From: an uncultured Burkholderiales bacterium
Lineage (GTDB): Bacteria > Pseudomonadota > Gammaproteobacteria > Burkholderiales > Burkholderiaceae_C
DNA: 8,711 nucleotides
Direction of reading: 5' to 3'
Assembly: GCA_903856875.1 (NCBI GenBank)
Contig: CAIODE010000179.1
Span: forward strand, 1-8,711
Part shown: positions 1-7,128 of the stretch, piece by piece
Position numbering within the stretch: position 1 is the stretch's first letter
Layout of the letters: every line of letters begins with the position of its first letter
Made by a program: the position numbers and the translations under genes
The notes under the pieces: model-generated
Database searches by the model: none
What the model saw: only the letters and a program-made list of their open reading frames with translations
Told to the model about the DNA's origin: nothing

Positions 1-42
1 CCTGCCCATGAACTGGCCCCTGAAAGACACATGAAGAACTAA
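1..42 (+). CDS. Possible 3' end of an upstream gene (partial)
   Basis: Frame 1 is open from the window edge and ends at TAA (40-42), giving the tail [13 protein letters not shown]. Thirteen codons are too few to identify a family, and another frame is open for ten codons, so this may be chance. If real, the gene would be co-directional with lgt and end 50 nt before it. I do not recognise the tail. Confidence 0.2.
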   Translation, partial: PAHELAPERHMKN

Positions 43-92
43 GGGCTAGCACTCTGTCCATAAGCCTTGCGATAGGTGCACAATCGGAACCC

Positions 93-893
93 ATGTTGAT
101 TCACCCTCAAATTAACCCCGTTGCATTGCAATTGGGACCAGTCGCGGTTCACTGGTACGGTTTGACCTATTTGGCCGCCTTTGGGCTTTTTTACTTTCTG
201 GCCACCAGAAGGCTGAACCACCTCCCATACGCGCGACTCTCCCATTGGCAATTTCGGGATGTCGAGGACATTTTGTTTGCCGGCGTCTTGGGCGTGGTGT
301 TAGGTGGGCGCATTGGCTACTGTTTGTTTTATCAGCCAGCTTATTACATGGCCCACCCCCTAGAAATTGCCTATGTCTGGCAGGGGGGTATGAGTTTTCA
401 TGGCGGCTTGCTTGGGGTGATGGCAGCCATGGTTTGGTTTGCCAAAACCCGCCACCGACCCTTTTTCCAAGTGATGGATTTTGTGGCGCCTTGTGTGCCC
501 ACGGGCTTGGCCGCTGGCCGGATCGGTAACTTCATCAATGGCGAACTTTGGGGACGGCAAGCCGATCCAGAATTGCCTTGGGGCATGATTTTCAGAGGAG
601 CCGGAGATTTTCCACGTCACCCGTCTCAGCTTTACCAGTTTTTGTTAGAAGGCCTGCTGCTTTTTGCAGTACTTTGGTTTTTTGCCCGCAAAGACCGCCC
701 CATCGGCCAAGTGTCTGCAGTGTTCTTAATGGGCTATGGTATTTTCAGGTTCGTGGCTGAATTCTTTCGCGAACCAGATGCTCACTTGGGGCTCTTGTCC
801 TTGGGTCTCAGCATGGGGCAGTGGTTGTGTGTCCCCATGATTTTGGCCGGCGTATTTCTGTATTTTGCTGTCAACAAGCCTAGCGAAGTTTGA
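93..893 (+). CDS. lgt: Prolipoprotein diacylglyceryl transferase Lgt
   Basis: Inner-membrane enzyme that moves the diacylglyceryl group of phosphatidylglycerol onto the lipobox cysteine of prolipoproteins, the first step of lipoprotein maturation. The 266-residue product is polytopic, and its length is close to the family norm (E. coli about 290). The signature [14 protein letters not shown] lies at residues 142-155 and contains R143 and N146. H103 sits in SFHGG (101-105). These match in number the functionally important H103 and R143 of the E. coli enzyme. C-terminal FRF (R219) and EFFREPD (R226) correspond to the second conserved arginine region. The N-terminal [11 protein letters not shown] is also typical. 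The ATG at 93 gives a complete N-terminus; the ribosome site is weak (GGA near 86-88). The gene stands 64 nt before the Bug gene and is a housekeeping gene probably unrelated to it. Confidence 0.97.
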   Translation: MLIHPQINPVALQLGPVAVHWYGLTYLAAFGLFYFLATRRLNHLPYARLSHWQFRDVEDILFAGVLGVVLGGRIGYCLFYQPAYYMAHPLEIAYVWQGGMSFHGGLLGVMAAMVWFAKTRHRPFFQVMDFVAPCVPTGLAAGRIGNFINGELWGRQADPELPWGMIFRGAGDFPRHPSQLYQFLLEGLLLFAVLWFFARKDRPIGQVSAVFLMGYGIFRFVAEFFREPDAHLGLLSLGLSMGQWLCVPMILAGVFLYFAVNKPSEV

Positions 894-945
894 CGGCCTT
901 TGCCATCTTTAAAATGAGACAGTGATTCAATCAAAAAATTAATCA

Positions 946-952
946 AAGGAGA
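946..952 (+). promoter_or_regulatory. Strong Shine-Dalgarno for the Bug gene
   Basis: AAGGAGA lies 5 nt before the ATG at 958 and fixes that start. It follows an AT-rich leader after lgt. A TTGACG hexamer overlapping the lgt stop (890-895) could be a -35 box, but the nearest AT-rich -10-like hexamer (910-915) is only 14 nt away, so I do not call a promoter. Confidence 0.7.
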
Positions 953-957
953 CGAAA

Positions 958-1953
958 ATGCAAAATTCTGAAACTCACATTCAGCGCAGAAACCTCTTGC
1001 AATGGGCGGCAGGCACTTCACTGGCTGCCAGCTTGCCAGCTTGGGCTCAATCCACATGGCCTACAAAACCTGTCAACCTCATTGTTCCATTTCCTGCCGG
1101 CGGCGGCACCGATGCTTTTGCGCGCCCCTTGTCTGCCATTTTTTCCAAGCTCACAGGCAAGCAACTGATCATTGATAACAGGGGTGGTGCTGGCGGCACA
1201 TTGGGCGCTGGCATTGCTGCCAAGTCCGCCCCAGATGGCTACAACTTTTTCATGGGTGCGGTTCATCACACCATTGCACCCAGCATGTACCCCAAACTGG
1301 ATTACGATTTAGAGCGTGATTTGATCCCCCTCATTTTGGTGGCTGCAGTGCCTCAAGTTTTGGTGGTCAATCCCAAGAAAGTCCCGGCCAACAACTTGAA
1401 AGAGTTTTTGGATTTTGTCAAAAAGAACCCAGGTAAATTGAACTACGGATCTGCAGGCGGTGGCACCTCGCACCACTTGGCGGGTGAGTTGTTCAAGCTT
1501 CAAACTCAGACTTTCATTACCCACATTCCCTACCGAGGCGCAGGCCCGGCTTTGCAAGATTTGATTGCAGGCAATGTGGACATGATGTTTGATGGCTTGG
1601 GCTCTTCGGCGGCGCACATCAAGGGCGGCAGAATCAAGGCACTCATGGTGTCGGGCGCTAAGCGCAACCCTGCATTTCCAGATGTGCCTTGTTCTACAGA
1701 ATTAGGCTTGCCCGATTACACCGTCAGTACTTGGTATGGCCTTTGGGCACCCAAAGGCACATCGGCGGAAGTGCAAGCGCGCATGGTGGAAGAGGTGCGC
1801 AAAGCCAGCCAAACAGATGACGCCAAAGCCGTCTGGGCTGCGCAAGGCGCAGAATTCCCCAATTTGACGGGTGCACAATTCGATGCATTCATTAAAACTG
1901 AATTACGTAAATGGAGCCAAGTGGTGAAAGCCTCTGGCGCAAAGTTGGACTAA
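958..1953 (+). CDS. Bug-family (TctC-like) periplasmic solute-binding protein
   Basis: Secreted ligand-binding protein of the Bug/TctC family, which bind small carboxylates and related solutes, sometimes for a tripartite tricarboxylate transporter. The 331-residue length is typical. The signal peptide is Tat-like: HIQRRNLLQ at 8-15 with twin arginines R10-R11, a hydrophobic run, and probable cleavage after AWA (28-30). The mature start WPTKPVNLIVPFPAGGGTDA (34-53) and the later NRGGAGGTLGA (74-84) and APDGY (91-95) are the family's hallmark ligand-loop segments. No TctA/TctB membrane genes are present in the window, so this is an orphan binding protein, common in Comamonadaceae. The next gene, matB, starts 2 nt after its stop, so co-expression is very likely and malonate or a related dicarboxylate is a reasonable ligand guess (inference only). 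Confidence 0.93.
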   Translation: MQNSETHIQRRNLLQWAAGTSLAASLPAWAQSTWPTKPVNLIVPFPAGGGTDAFARPLSAIFSKLTGKQLIIDNRGGAGGTLGAGIAAKSAPDGYNFFMGAVHHTIAPSMYPKLDYDLERDLIPLILVAAVPQVLVVNPKKVPANNLKEFLDFVKKNPGKLNYGSAGGGTSHHLAGELFKLQTQTFITHIPYRGAGPALQDLIAGNVDMMFDGLGSSAAHIKGGRIKALMVSGAKRNPAFPDVPCSTELGLPDYTVSTWYGLWAPKGTSAEVQARMVEEVRKASQTDDAKAVWAAQGAEFPNLTGAQFDAFIKTELRKWSQVVKASGAKLD

Positions 1954-1955
1954 AG

Positions 1956-3500
1956 ATGGCACAAGAAAATTTGTTTGCAGCGTTGCGTGCTGCATTCCCC
2001 GCAAACCTAGATTCGATTGCGGTTGAAACAGACCATGGCTTGAATTACACATGGCGCGATTTAGATCGGGCCAGTGCCATGATGGCCAATTTGTTAGATG
2101 GCTTGAAGTTGCCAAAGGGCAGTCGCATTGCGGTGCAGGTTGAGAAGTCCGTAGAGGCGGCCATGCTCTACTTGGCAACACTTCGTGCGGGGTATGTTTT
2201 CCTGCCCCTCAACACAGCCTACCAAAGCTCTGAAATTGAATATTTCATTGGCAACGCAGAGCCAGCAGTGGTGGTGTGTTCAGGTGCCAATTTTGGATGG
2301 GTCAGCAAAATTGCATTCAAAGCAGGGACACAGCATGTGTTCACTTTGAATGACGATCGAACGGGCACTTTGCTAGAGCGCGCTGCGCATCAAAAAGATC
2401 AGCACAAGGTGGCGCTTCAAAAGGCAGATGACTTGGCTGCCATTTTGTACACCAGCGGCACCACGGGCAGAAGCAAAGGTGCCATGTTGACGCATGGCAA
2501 CATGCTTACCAATGCCCAAACTTTGAAAACCTACTGGGGTTGGAAAAAAGGCGATGTGCTGATCCATGCCTTGCCCATCTTTCACGTTCACGGTTTGTTC
2601 GTGGCCCTTCATGGCGCGCTCATCAATGGCAGCAAAATGATTTGGCTCGCCAAATTTGACCCCAAATTTGTCATTGCCAAAATGCCCGAGGCCACCGTTT
2701 TCATGGGCGTGCCCACGCTGTATGTGCGCATGTTGGCCGAGCCTGCCTTGAACAAGCAAGCGGTGCGTAACATGCGTTTGTTCATTGCGGGTTCTGCGCC
2801 ACTGCTCGTTGAAACTTTTGCAGAATGGCATCAACGCACTGGGCATACAATTTTAGAACGCTATGGCATGAGTGAAACAGTCATGCTCACGTCCAACCCC
2901 TATGCGGCTGACAAGCGCCATGGTGGACAAAGTGAACGCCGTGGTGGCACAGTGGGTTTTCCTTTGCCAGGTGTCAAACTGCGCGTGCAAAGCGACGATG
3001 GCAAGAACTTGCCAGTGGGCGAGATTGGCAATATTCAGGTCAAAGGCCCGAACGTGTTTCAGGCTTACTGGCGCATGCCCGAGAAAACAAAAGAAGAATT
3101 TACGACGGACGGTTTTTTCAAAACAGGCGATGTGGGCAAATACGATGAACGTGGCTACGTGGTCATTGTGGGCCGCAGTAAAGACCTGATTATCAGTGGT
3201 GGGTACAACGTCTATCCAGCTGAAATTGAAGGCTACATCAACGACATGCCGGGCGTGGCCGAAAGTGCTTTGGTGGGTGTGCCGCATCCAGATTTTGGTG
3301 AAGTGGGTGTGGCCGTTGTGATTGCAAAGCCAGGCATTCAATTGAATTCCGAACACATCATTGCAACTTTGAAATCGGAATTAGCCAATTTCAAGATACC
3401 CAAAAAATGTTTCGTGGTGCAGGAACTCCCACGAAACACCATGGGCAAAGTACAGAAAAATTTATTGCGCGATCAGCACAAAAATTTGTTCTTAGCATAG
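1956..3500 (+). CDS. matB: Malonyl-CoA synthetase (MatB-like ANL ligase)
   Basis: Cytoplasmic ATP-dependent ligase of the ANL superfamily that makes malonyl-CoA from malonate, CoA and ATP through an acyl-adenylate. The 514-residue product has the P-loop YTSGTTGRSKG (165-175), HALPIFHVHGL (204-214), FIAGSAPLL (276-284), ERYGMSET (301-308), FFKTGD (387-392), GRSKDLIISGGYNVYP (406-421) and the catalytic lysine K498 in RNTMGKVQKN (493-502). NTAY, TSNPY, FDP and the conserved C-terminus follow the Rhodopseudomonas MatB pattern closely, from memory. I chose the ATG at 1956 over an in-frame ATG at 1911 because the latter lies inside the Bug gene and adds 15 residues the family lacks. The weak ribosome site and 2-nt gap suggest translational coupling. 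Residues 321-334 carry a 7-residue duplication. No malonyl-CoA decarboxylase gene (matA) is seen nearby. Confidence 0.9.
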   Translation: MAQENLFAALRAAFPANLDSIAVETDHGLNYTWRDLDRASAMMANLLDGLKLPKGSRIAVQVEKSVEAAMLYLATLRAGYVFLPLNTAYQSSEIEYFIGNAEPAVVVCSGANFGWVSKIAFKAGTQHVFTLNDDRTGTLLERAAHQKDQHKVALQKADDLAAILYTSGTTGRSKGAMLTHGNMLTNAQTLKTYWGWKKGDVLIHALPIFHVHGLFVALHGALINGSKMIWLAKFDPKFVIAKMPEATVFMGVPTLYVRMLAEPALNKQAVRNMRLFIAGSAPLLVETFAEWHQRTGHTILERYGMSETVMLTSNPYAADKRHGGQSERRGGTVGFPLPGVKLRVQSDDGKNLPVGEIGNIQVKGPNVFQAYWRMPEKTKEEFTTDGFFKTGDVGKYDERGYVVIVGRSKDLIISGGYNVYPAEIEGYINDMPGVAESALVGVPHPDFGEVGVAVVIAKPGIQLNSEHIIATLKSELANFKIPKKCFVVQELPRNTMGKVQKNLLRDQHKNLFLA

Positions 3501-3507
3501 AACCAAA

Positions 3508-3584
3508 ACGGGCACGTGGCAGTGGGTAAGCACTTGTTGTGTTTCGCTGCCTAATAGCAAGCGCTTGCAACGCATTGTGCCTGT
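3508..3584 (+). terminator. Structured convergent gap; probable 3'-end hairpin of the matB transcript
   Basis: The gap between convergent matB and the permease gene is dense in dyad symmetry. Bases 3518-3524 pair with 3545-3551 (7 bp, one G-U). After a 3-nt bulge (3525-3527), bases 3528-3533 pair with 3539-3544 (6 bp, one G-U), closing the loop TTGTT (3534-3538). A perfect 12-bp palindrome, GCAAGCGCTTGC, follows at 3557-3568. ACGGGCAC (3508-3515) and GTGCCTGT (3577-3584) form an outer inverted repeat. The wobble pairs are G-U only on the + strand, so the fold belongs to the rightward RNA. No strong T-run follows, so it may act as a Rho-dependent end or RNA-stabilising structure rather than a classical terminator. 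Confidence 0.45.
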
Positions 3585-3587
3585 GTG

Positions 3588-4400
3588 TCAAACAGCGTTC
3601 ATGCCTTTGTTAAACATATACGCAGCAAGAAATACCAAGAAGAAAGAAAACACCCGTTTCAGTTTCTTCACAGGAAGTTTGTGCGCTGCTCGCGCGCCAA
3701 AGGGCGCTGTGACCACGCTGAAACAGGCAATGACCAACATGCCAGGCAACCAGATATAGCCAATGGCGCCTGGGGGCAAATTGTCTAAGTTCAGACCGCT
3801 GATGACAAAGCCCGCTACATTGGCAAGCGCAATGGGAAATCCCAAGGCAGCGCTGGTGCCAATGGCGTTGTGAATGGCCACGTTGCACCAGGCCATTAAG
3901 GGCACGCTGACAAAGGCGCCGCCAGCACCCACCAAGCCAGACAGCATGCCAATCAGACCCCCCATGCCCAACTGACCTACAAAACCTGGCATTTGCCGCG
4001 AAGGCTTTGGTTTCTTGTCCATGAACATTTGAAACGCAGAGTAAGACACAAACACGCCAAACAAAATGGCCAGGGTGGCGCCTTTTACGGCGACAAAAAT
4101 CCAGAGGCTGGCCAAGGCACTGCCAATCACAATGCCAGGTGCCAAACCTTTCACCAAGTCCCAACGCACAGCGCCCAGTTTGTGGTGCGTTCTCACACTT
4201 GAAATGGAAGTGAACAAAATGGTCGACATGGAAGTGACGATGGCCATTTTGATAGACAAGTCTTCGGCAACACCCATGTTACCCAACAAAAAACTCAAGA
4301 CCGGAACCATGAGCAAACCACCGCCCAAGCCCAACAAGCCAGCCATGAACCCAACCACTGTGCCTGTGAGGCCCAGTTCTAAAAAGATTTGAAGTTCCAT
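3588..4400 (-). CDS. TauE/SafE-type (COG0730) membrane permease
   Basis: Integral membrane protein of the TauE/SafE family, mostly exporters or permeases for sulfur-containing and organic anions. The 270-residue product is hydrophobic throughout with about eight predicted membrane segments. It shows the family's internal duplication: GLLGLGGGLLMVP (21-33) in the first half and GLVGAGGAFVSVP (155-167) in the second, each followed by a TS motif (TSM at 56-58; TSAAL at 182-186). A charged cytoplasmic linker, DKKPKPSRQ (128-136), separates the halves. The start lies 5 nt after the upstream synthetase stop with no clear Shine-Dalgarno, so translation is probably coupled. The family is broad and the substrate cannot be read from sequence; the pairing suggests a small carboxylate or sulfonate. 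Confidence 0.88.
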   Translation of the reverse strand: MELQIFLELGLTGTVVGFMAGLLGLGGGLLMVPVLSFLLGNMGVAEDLSIKMAIVTSMSTILFTSISSVRTHHKLGAVRWDLVKGLAPGIVIGSALASLWIFVAVKGATLAILFGVFVSYSAFQMFMDKKPKPSRQMPGFVGQLGMGGLIGMLSGLVGAGGAFVSVPLMAWCNVAIHNAIGTSAALGFPIALANVAGFVISGLNLDNLPPGAIGYIWLPGMLVIACFSVVTAPFGARAAHKLPVKKLKRVFSFFLVFLAAYMFNKGMNAV

Positions 4401-4405
4401 GGGGT

Positions 4406-5923
4406 TTAAGCCAAGCCGAGCTTTTGAGCCATGCCAATACGTTGCAATTTACCGGTTGAACCTTTGGGAATTTCGTCCAAGAGTAAAACTTTGCGAGGCA
4501 CTTTGAAATCGGCCAAGCGTATAGCCGTGTATTCGCGAAGTTCTTTTTCAGTAGCCGTCATGCCTTCTCGCAGGACCACGGCAGCGCCAACTTCCTCGCC
4601 TAATTTGTCATGCGGGATGCCAAAGCAAACCACTTGCGCCACGGCAGGATGGTCCATCAAAACTTCGTCAACTTCACGCGGGCTGAATTTTTCGCCACCG
4701 CGATTGATGATTTCTTTCAGTCTTCCTGTAATGCTGACGTAGCCTTCTTCGTCAATCATGCCTTGGTCGCCCGTTCTGAACCATCCATTGGTAAAAGCGT
4801 CAGCGTTGGCTTTGTCGTTGTTCTCATAGCCCGGCGTGACGTTGCTGCCGCGAATCACAATTTCTCCCGTACTACCAGAAGCTAACAATTCACCGTCTGC
4901 GCTCATGATGGCAATTTCAGGACCTGCTGCCAAGCCTACTGAGCCAGGCTTTCTTTGGCCAGGCGGTAGGGGGTTGCAAGTCATTTGGTGAGCTGCTTCG
5001 GTCATGCCATAGGCTTCAATAACGGGTGTTTTGAAGGTGGCTTCAAGCTCTGCCAAAACCTGAGGTGGCAATGAAGAGGATGACGAGCGAATGAAACGAA
5101 GTGGCACCCTTGCAATCACTTCTTTGTTGTTGGCCGATCTGGACAAAATAGCCTGGTGCATGGTGGGCACGGCGGTATACCAAGTGGGTTTGACTTCGTC
5201 CATTTGGCTGAAGAACTTCAAGGCATTGAAGCCGCTGGTGCAATAGACTTCGCCGCCTTGAGACAGCGGCGCCAAGATGCCAGCAATGAGGCCGTGAATG
5301 TGAAACAGTGGCATGACATTCAAGCCGCGATCAGAACTGCTAAAGCGCGTGCTGATCGCAATGTTTTGTGCAGATGCACTCACATTGCGATGCGTCAGCG
5401 GAACAATTTTGGGGCGTGAGGTGGTGCCCGACGTGTGAAGAACCAAGGCCACATCATCAGCTTGGGCAGCACCTGGGTGTTGGGCAGGTTTGGGTGCAAG
5501 GCCATGCATGTTCAGTGTGAAAGTACCCGCACCTAAGGTGGGTGTGGGTTCGAGTTCAATGAGTGCAATGCCCATTTTGGCAGCCACTGCAAGGGCAGGG
5601 CTGCTAGAGCCCTTTTCAACCACCAAGGCCTTGGCGTTCAAGTCGTTCAGATAAAACTCAAATTCATCGGCACGGTAGCTGGGGTTTAACGGGGCTGGTG
5701 TACTGCAGCAGGCTGTCGTCACAAAACTGGCGGCCATTTCTGCGCTGTTGGGCAAAACCAAGGCCACGCGATCGTGGCGGCCAATGCCAACTTGGTTAAG
5801 GGCTGTTTGAACGTACTGAGCAAGTTGACGAAAGGCTGAGTAGGTGAGGGGCGCACTGTTAGCGGCACTTAAACAAGTAGATTGGGCATTTCCGGCCGCC
5901 AGAAGTTCTATCAGGGTTTTCAT
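4406..5923 (-). CDS. Acyl-CoA synthetase, probable oxalate-CoA ligase (Pcs60/AAE3 type)
   Basis: ANL-superfamily AMP-forming ligase of 505 residues. Motifs in order: P-loop HTSGTTSRPK (163-172), MPLFHIHGL (204-212), RSSSSSLPP (279-287), EAYGMTEAAHQMTCNPLPPG (303-322), KPGSVG (325-330), WFRTGD (381-386), GRLKEIINRGGEK (400-412) and the catalytic lysine K492 in PKGSTGKLQR (486-495). The AYGMTEA-HQM-NPLPPG-KPGSVG stretch closely resembles yeast Pcs60 and Arabidopsis AAE3, which are oxalyl-CoA synthetases, so oxalate is the best substrate guess. A general short-chain acyl or hydroxy-acid substrate is the alternative. Oxalyl-CoA decarboxylase and formyl-CoA transferase are not in the window. The gene is first in a leftward pair with the TauE/SafE-type permease. 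Its ATG is preceded by a long AT-rich leader and only a weak ribosome site. Confidence 0.85.
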   Translation of the reverse strand: MKTLIELLAAGNAQSTCLSAANSAPLTYSAFRQLAQYVQTALNQVGIGRHDRVALVLPNSAEMAASFVTTACCSTPAPLNPSYRADEFEFYLNDLNAKALVVEKGSSSPALAVAAKMGIALIELEPTPTLGAGTFTLNMHGLAPKPAQHPGAAQADDVALVLHTSGTTSRPKIVPLTHRNVSASAQNIAISTRFSSSDRGLNVMPLFHIHGLIAGILAPLSQGGEVYCTSGFNALKFFSQMDEVKPTWYTAVPTMHQAILSRSANNKEVIARVPLRFIRSSSSSLPPQVLAELEATFKTPVIEAYGMTEAAHQMTCNPLPPGQRKPGSVGLAAGPEIAIMSADGELLASGSTGEIVIRGSNVTPGYENNDKANADAFTNGWFRTGDQGMIDEEGYVSITGRLKEIINRGGEKFSPREVDEVLMDHPAVAQVVCFGIPHDKLGEEVGAAVVLREGMTATEKELREYTAIRLADFKVPRKVLLLDEIPKGSTGKLQRIGMAQKLGLA

Positions 5924-5991
5924 TAGTCAGTGGACGAAAAGTTGAATTTAAAGGGTTTAAACCTGGACAAAATACGCATAGTTCCATAAAG

Positions 5992-6008
5992 ATACTTATC
6001 AGTATACT
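5992..6008 (-). promoter_or_regulatory. Candidate operator and -10 box upstream of the acyl-CoA synthetase
   Basis: The stretch contains ATACT (5992-5996), TATC, then AGTAT (6001-6005), an inverted repeat. The latter overlaps the perfect 8-bp palindrome AGTATACT (6001-6008). Read leftward it gives TATACT (6006-6001), a good -10 hexamer, about 70 nt before the ATG at 5923. I see no convincing -35 at the right spacing. GTATAC-centred palindromes are typical of FCD-type GntR regulators, but no regulator gene is in the window. A further palindrome, GGTTTAAACC, lies at 5954-5963 in the leader. Confidence 0.35.
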
Positions 6009-6031
6009 TGGTTACTAGGGAGTTTATTGTG

Positions 6032-6050
6032 AAAAATCATCTAAAGATGA
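6032..6050 (-). terminator. Weak intrinsic terminator after the FAH/ketopantoate-reductase-like operon
   Basis: On the minus strand TCATCTTTAGATGA (6050-6037) is a perfect inverted repeat with a tight loop. It is followed directly by five T's (6036-6032). The stem is short and AU-rich, so termination may be inefficient. It lies about 75 nt after the stop of the ketopantoate-reductase-like gene. Confidence 0.4.
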
Positions 6051-6123
6051 GCCTCCAATCAGATGCCTTGGTCGAATGCTGCTTGATCCAAGATTTGTTG
6101 ACTTTTTTGGGACTGGTGAAAAC

Positions 6124-7128
6124 TCAGTTGAGGCTAAGTCCTTTGCCTTTTTTCAACACACTCTGCTCGAGCAAGCGCGTCATGGCGTAAACCGATTCGA
6201 GTGTGGGTGTGGGCATGTTGCAAATGCTGCCCAGTTCAATCACGCTGCCTAAGAGGGCTTCTAATTCCATAGCTTTGCCGTGTTCTACGTCTTGCAGCAT
6301 GGAGGTTTTGTGGGCACCCACAGCTTGTGCACCGGCAATCCGTTTGTCAATGCTGATTTTGAATTGAACGCCTAGTTTTTCTCCCACCGTTTGAGCTTCC
6401 GTCATCATGCGTGCTGCTAAATTTCGCGTGAGATCAAAATTGCAAATGTCTTCCAGCGTGGCGTGCGTTAAAGCAGATACAGGGTTAAAGGTGAGGTTGC
6501 CCCAAAGCTTGACCCACAACTCGCTGCGAATGTCTGTGGACACAGGGGTTTTGAATCCTGCTGCAATCATGGCCTGCGCCAATGCCGTCACTCGTTCTGA
6601 TTTTTCGCCACTGGGTTCGCCCAAGGTAAAGCGGTTGCCCTCAATGAGTTTGACGATGCCAGGCGCAATCAATTCAGCAGCGGGGTAAACCACCGCACCA
6701 ATCACTCGCTCTGGGCCAATGTGCTGCCACTGTGCACCACCAGGATCAATGGAACTCAATTGGCGATTTTGATAGTCGCCCACCAGGTTGTAAAAGTACC
6801 ACCAGGGAACGCCGTTTTGAAGGGTGACTACAGCGGTGTTGTCGTGGCACAGCCGACCAATTTCTGCTGCAACAGGACTCACCTGGTGCGACTTCATTGT
6901 TAAGAAAACGTAGTCATGCGGCGTGGCTTCGGCAATGGTGCATGCCTTGACTTTTGGGGCATGCAGCGATGTGCCGTCTTCCAAGTTAAGCGTCATGCCA
7001 TTGGCTTGAATGGCTTTGAGGTTTTCACCGCGCGCAATGAAGGTGACGTTGTTGCCTGACAAGGCCAACTTCACACCGAGGTAGCCCCCAATGGCGCCTG
7101 CGCCAACAATGGCAATGTTCAAACTCAT
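6124..7128 (-). CDS. Ketopantoate reductase family (PanE/ApbA-like) oxidoreductase
   Basis: NADPH-dependent 2-keto acid reductase family; the founding member reduces ketopantoate to pantoate for coenzyme A synthesis. The 334-residue product has an N-terminal Rossmann fold with VGAGAIGG (8-15) and FIAR (30-33), TMKSHQ (77-82), and TLQNGV (102-107) with the conserved N105. The C-terminal helical domain has ELWVKLWGNLTFNP (203-216), carrying the probable catalytic lysine K207, and SMLQDVEHGKAMELEAL (276-292) with the conserved SMLQD and glutamates. It is about 30 residues longer than E. coli PanE (303), largely from extra sequence after the unusual NGVPWWYF (105-112). Its start overlaps the FAH-family stop as ATGA (7125-7128), so the two are coupled. 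The catabolic neighbour makes another 2-keto acid substrate at least as likely as ketopantoate, so I give no symbol. Confidence 0.88.
   Translation of the reverse strand: MSLNIAIVGAGAIGGYLGVKLALSGNNVTFIARGENLKAIQANGMTLNLEDGTSLHAPKVKACTIAEATPHDYVFLTMKSHQVSPVAAEIGRLCHDNTAVVTLQNGVPWWYFYNLVGDYQNRQLSSIDPGGAQWQHIGPERVIGAVVYPAAELIAPGIVKLIEGNRFTLGEPSGEKSERVTALAQAMIAAGFKTPVSTDIRSELWVKLWGNLTFNPVSALTHATLEDICNFDLTRNLAARMMTEAQTVGEKLGVQFKISIDKRIAGAQAVGAHKTSMLQDVEHGKAMELEALLGSVIELGSICNMPTPTLESVYAMTRLLEQSVLKKGKGLSLN

Noticed and set aside
890..918. A sigma70 promoter between lgt and the Bug gene starting with TTGACG.
   Set aside because: The only AT-rich -10-like hexamer is at 14-nt spacing, so the match is not convincing.
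1911..1955. An upstream in-frame ATG for matB at 1911, giving a 529-residue protein.
   Set aside because: It lies within the Bug gene and adds 15 residues not typical of MatB; the ATG at 1956 gives the family's N-terminus.
2373..3356. Two long minus-strand open frames (157 and 167 codons) inside matB.
   Set aside because: They are antisense to strongly supported coding sequence, rich in His/Cys/Phe with no recognisable domain, and are shadows of codon bias.
3508..3584. A tRNA-like cloverleaf in the convergent gap, suggested by its length and paired ends.
   Set aside because: No T-loop GTTCRA, no anticodon arm and wrong arm lengths; the pairings fit an elongated hairpin instead.
3610..4164. 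A 184-codon minus-strand frame inside the TauE/SafE-type gene.
   Set aside because: It is an alternate frame of the permease, with a Trp/Arg/His/Cys-rich translation and no motif.
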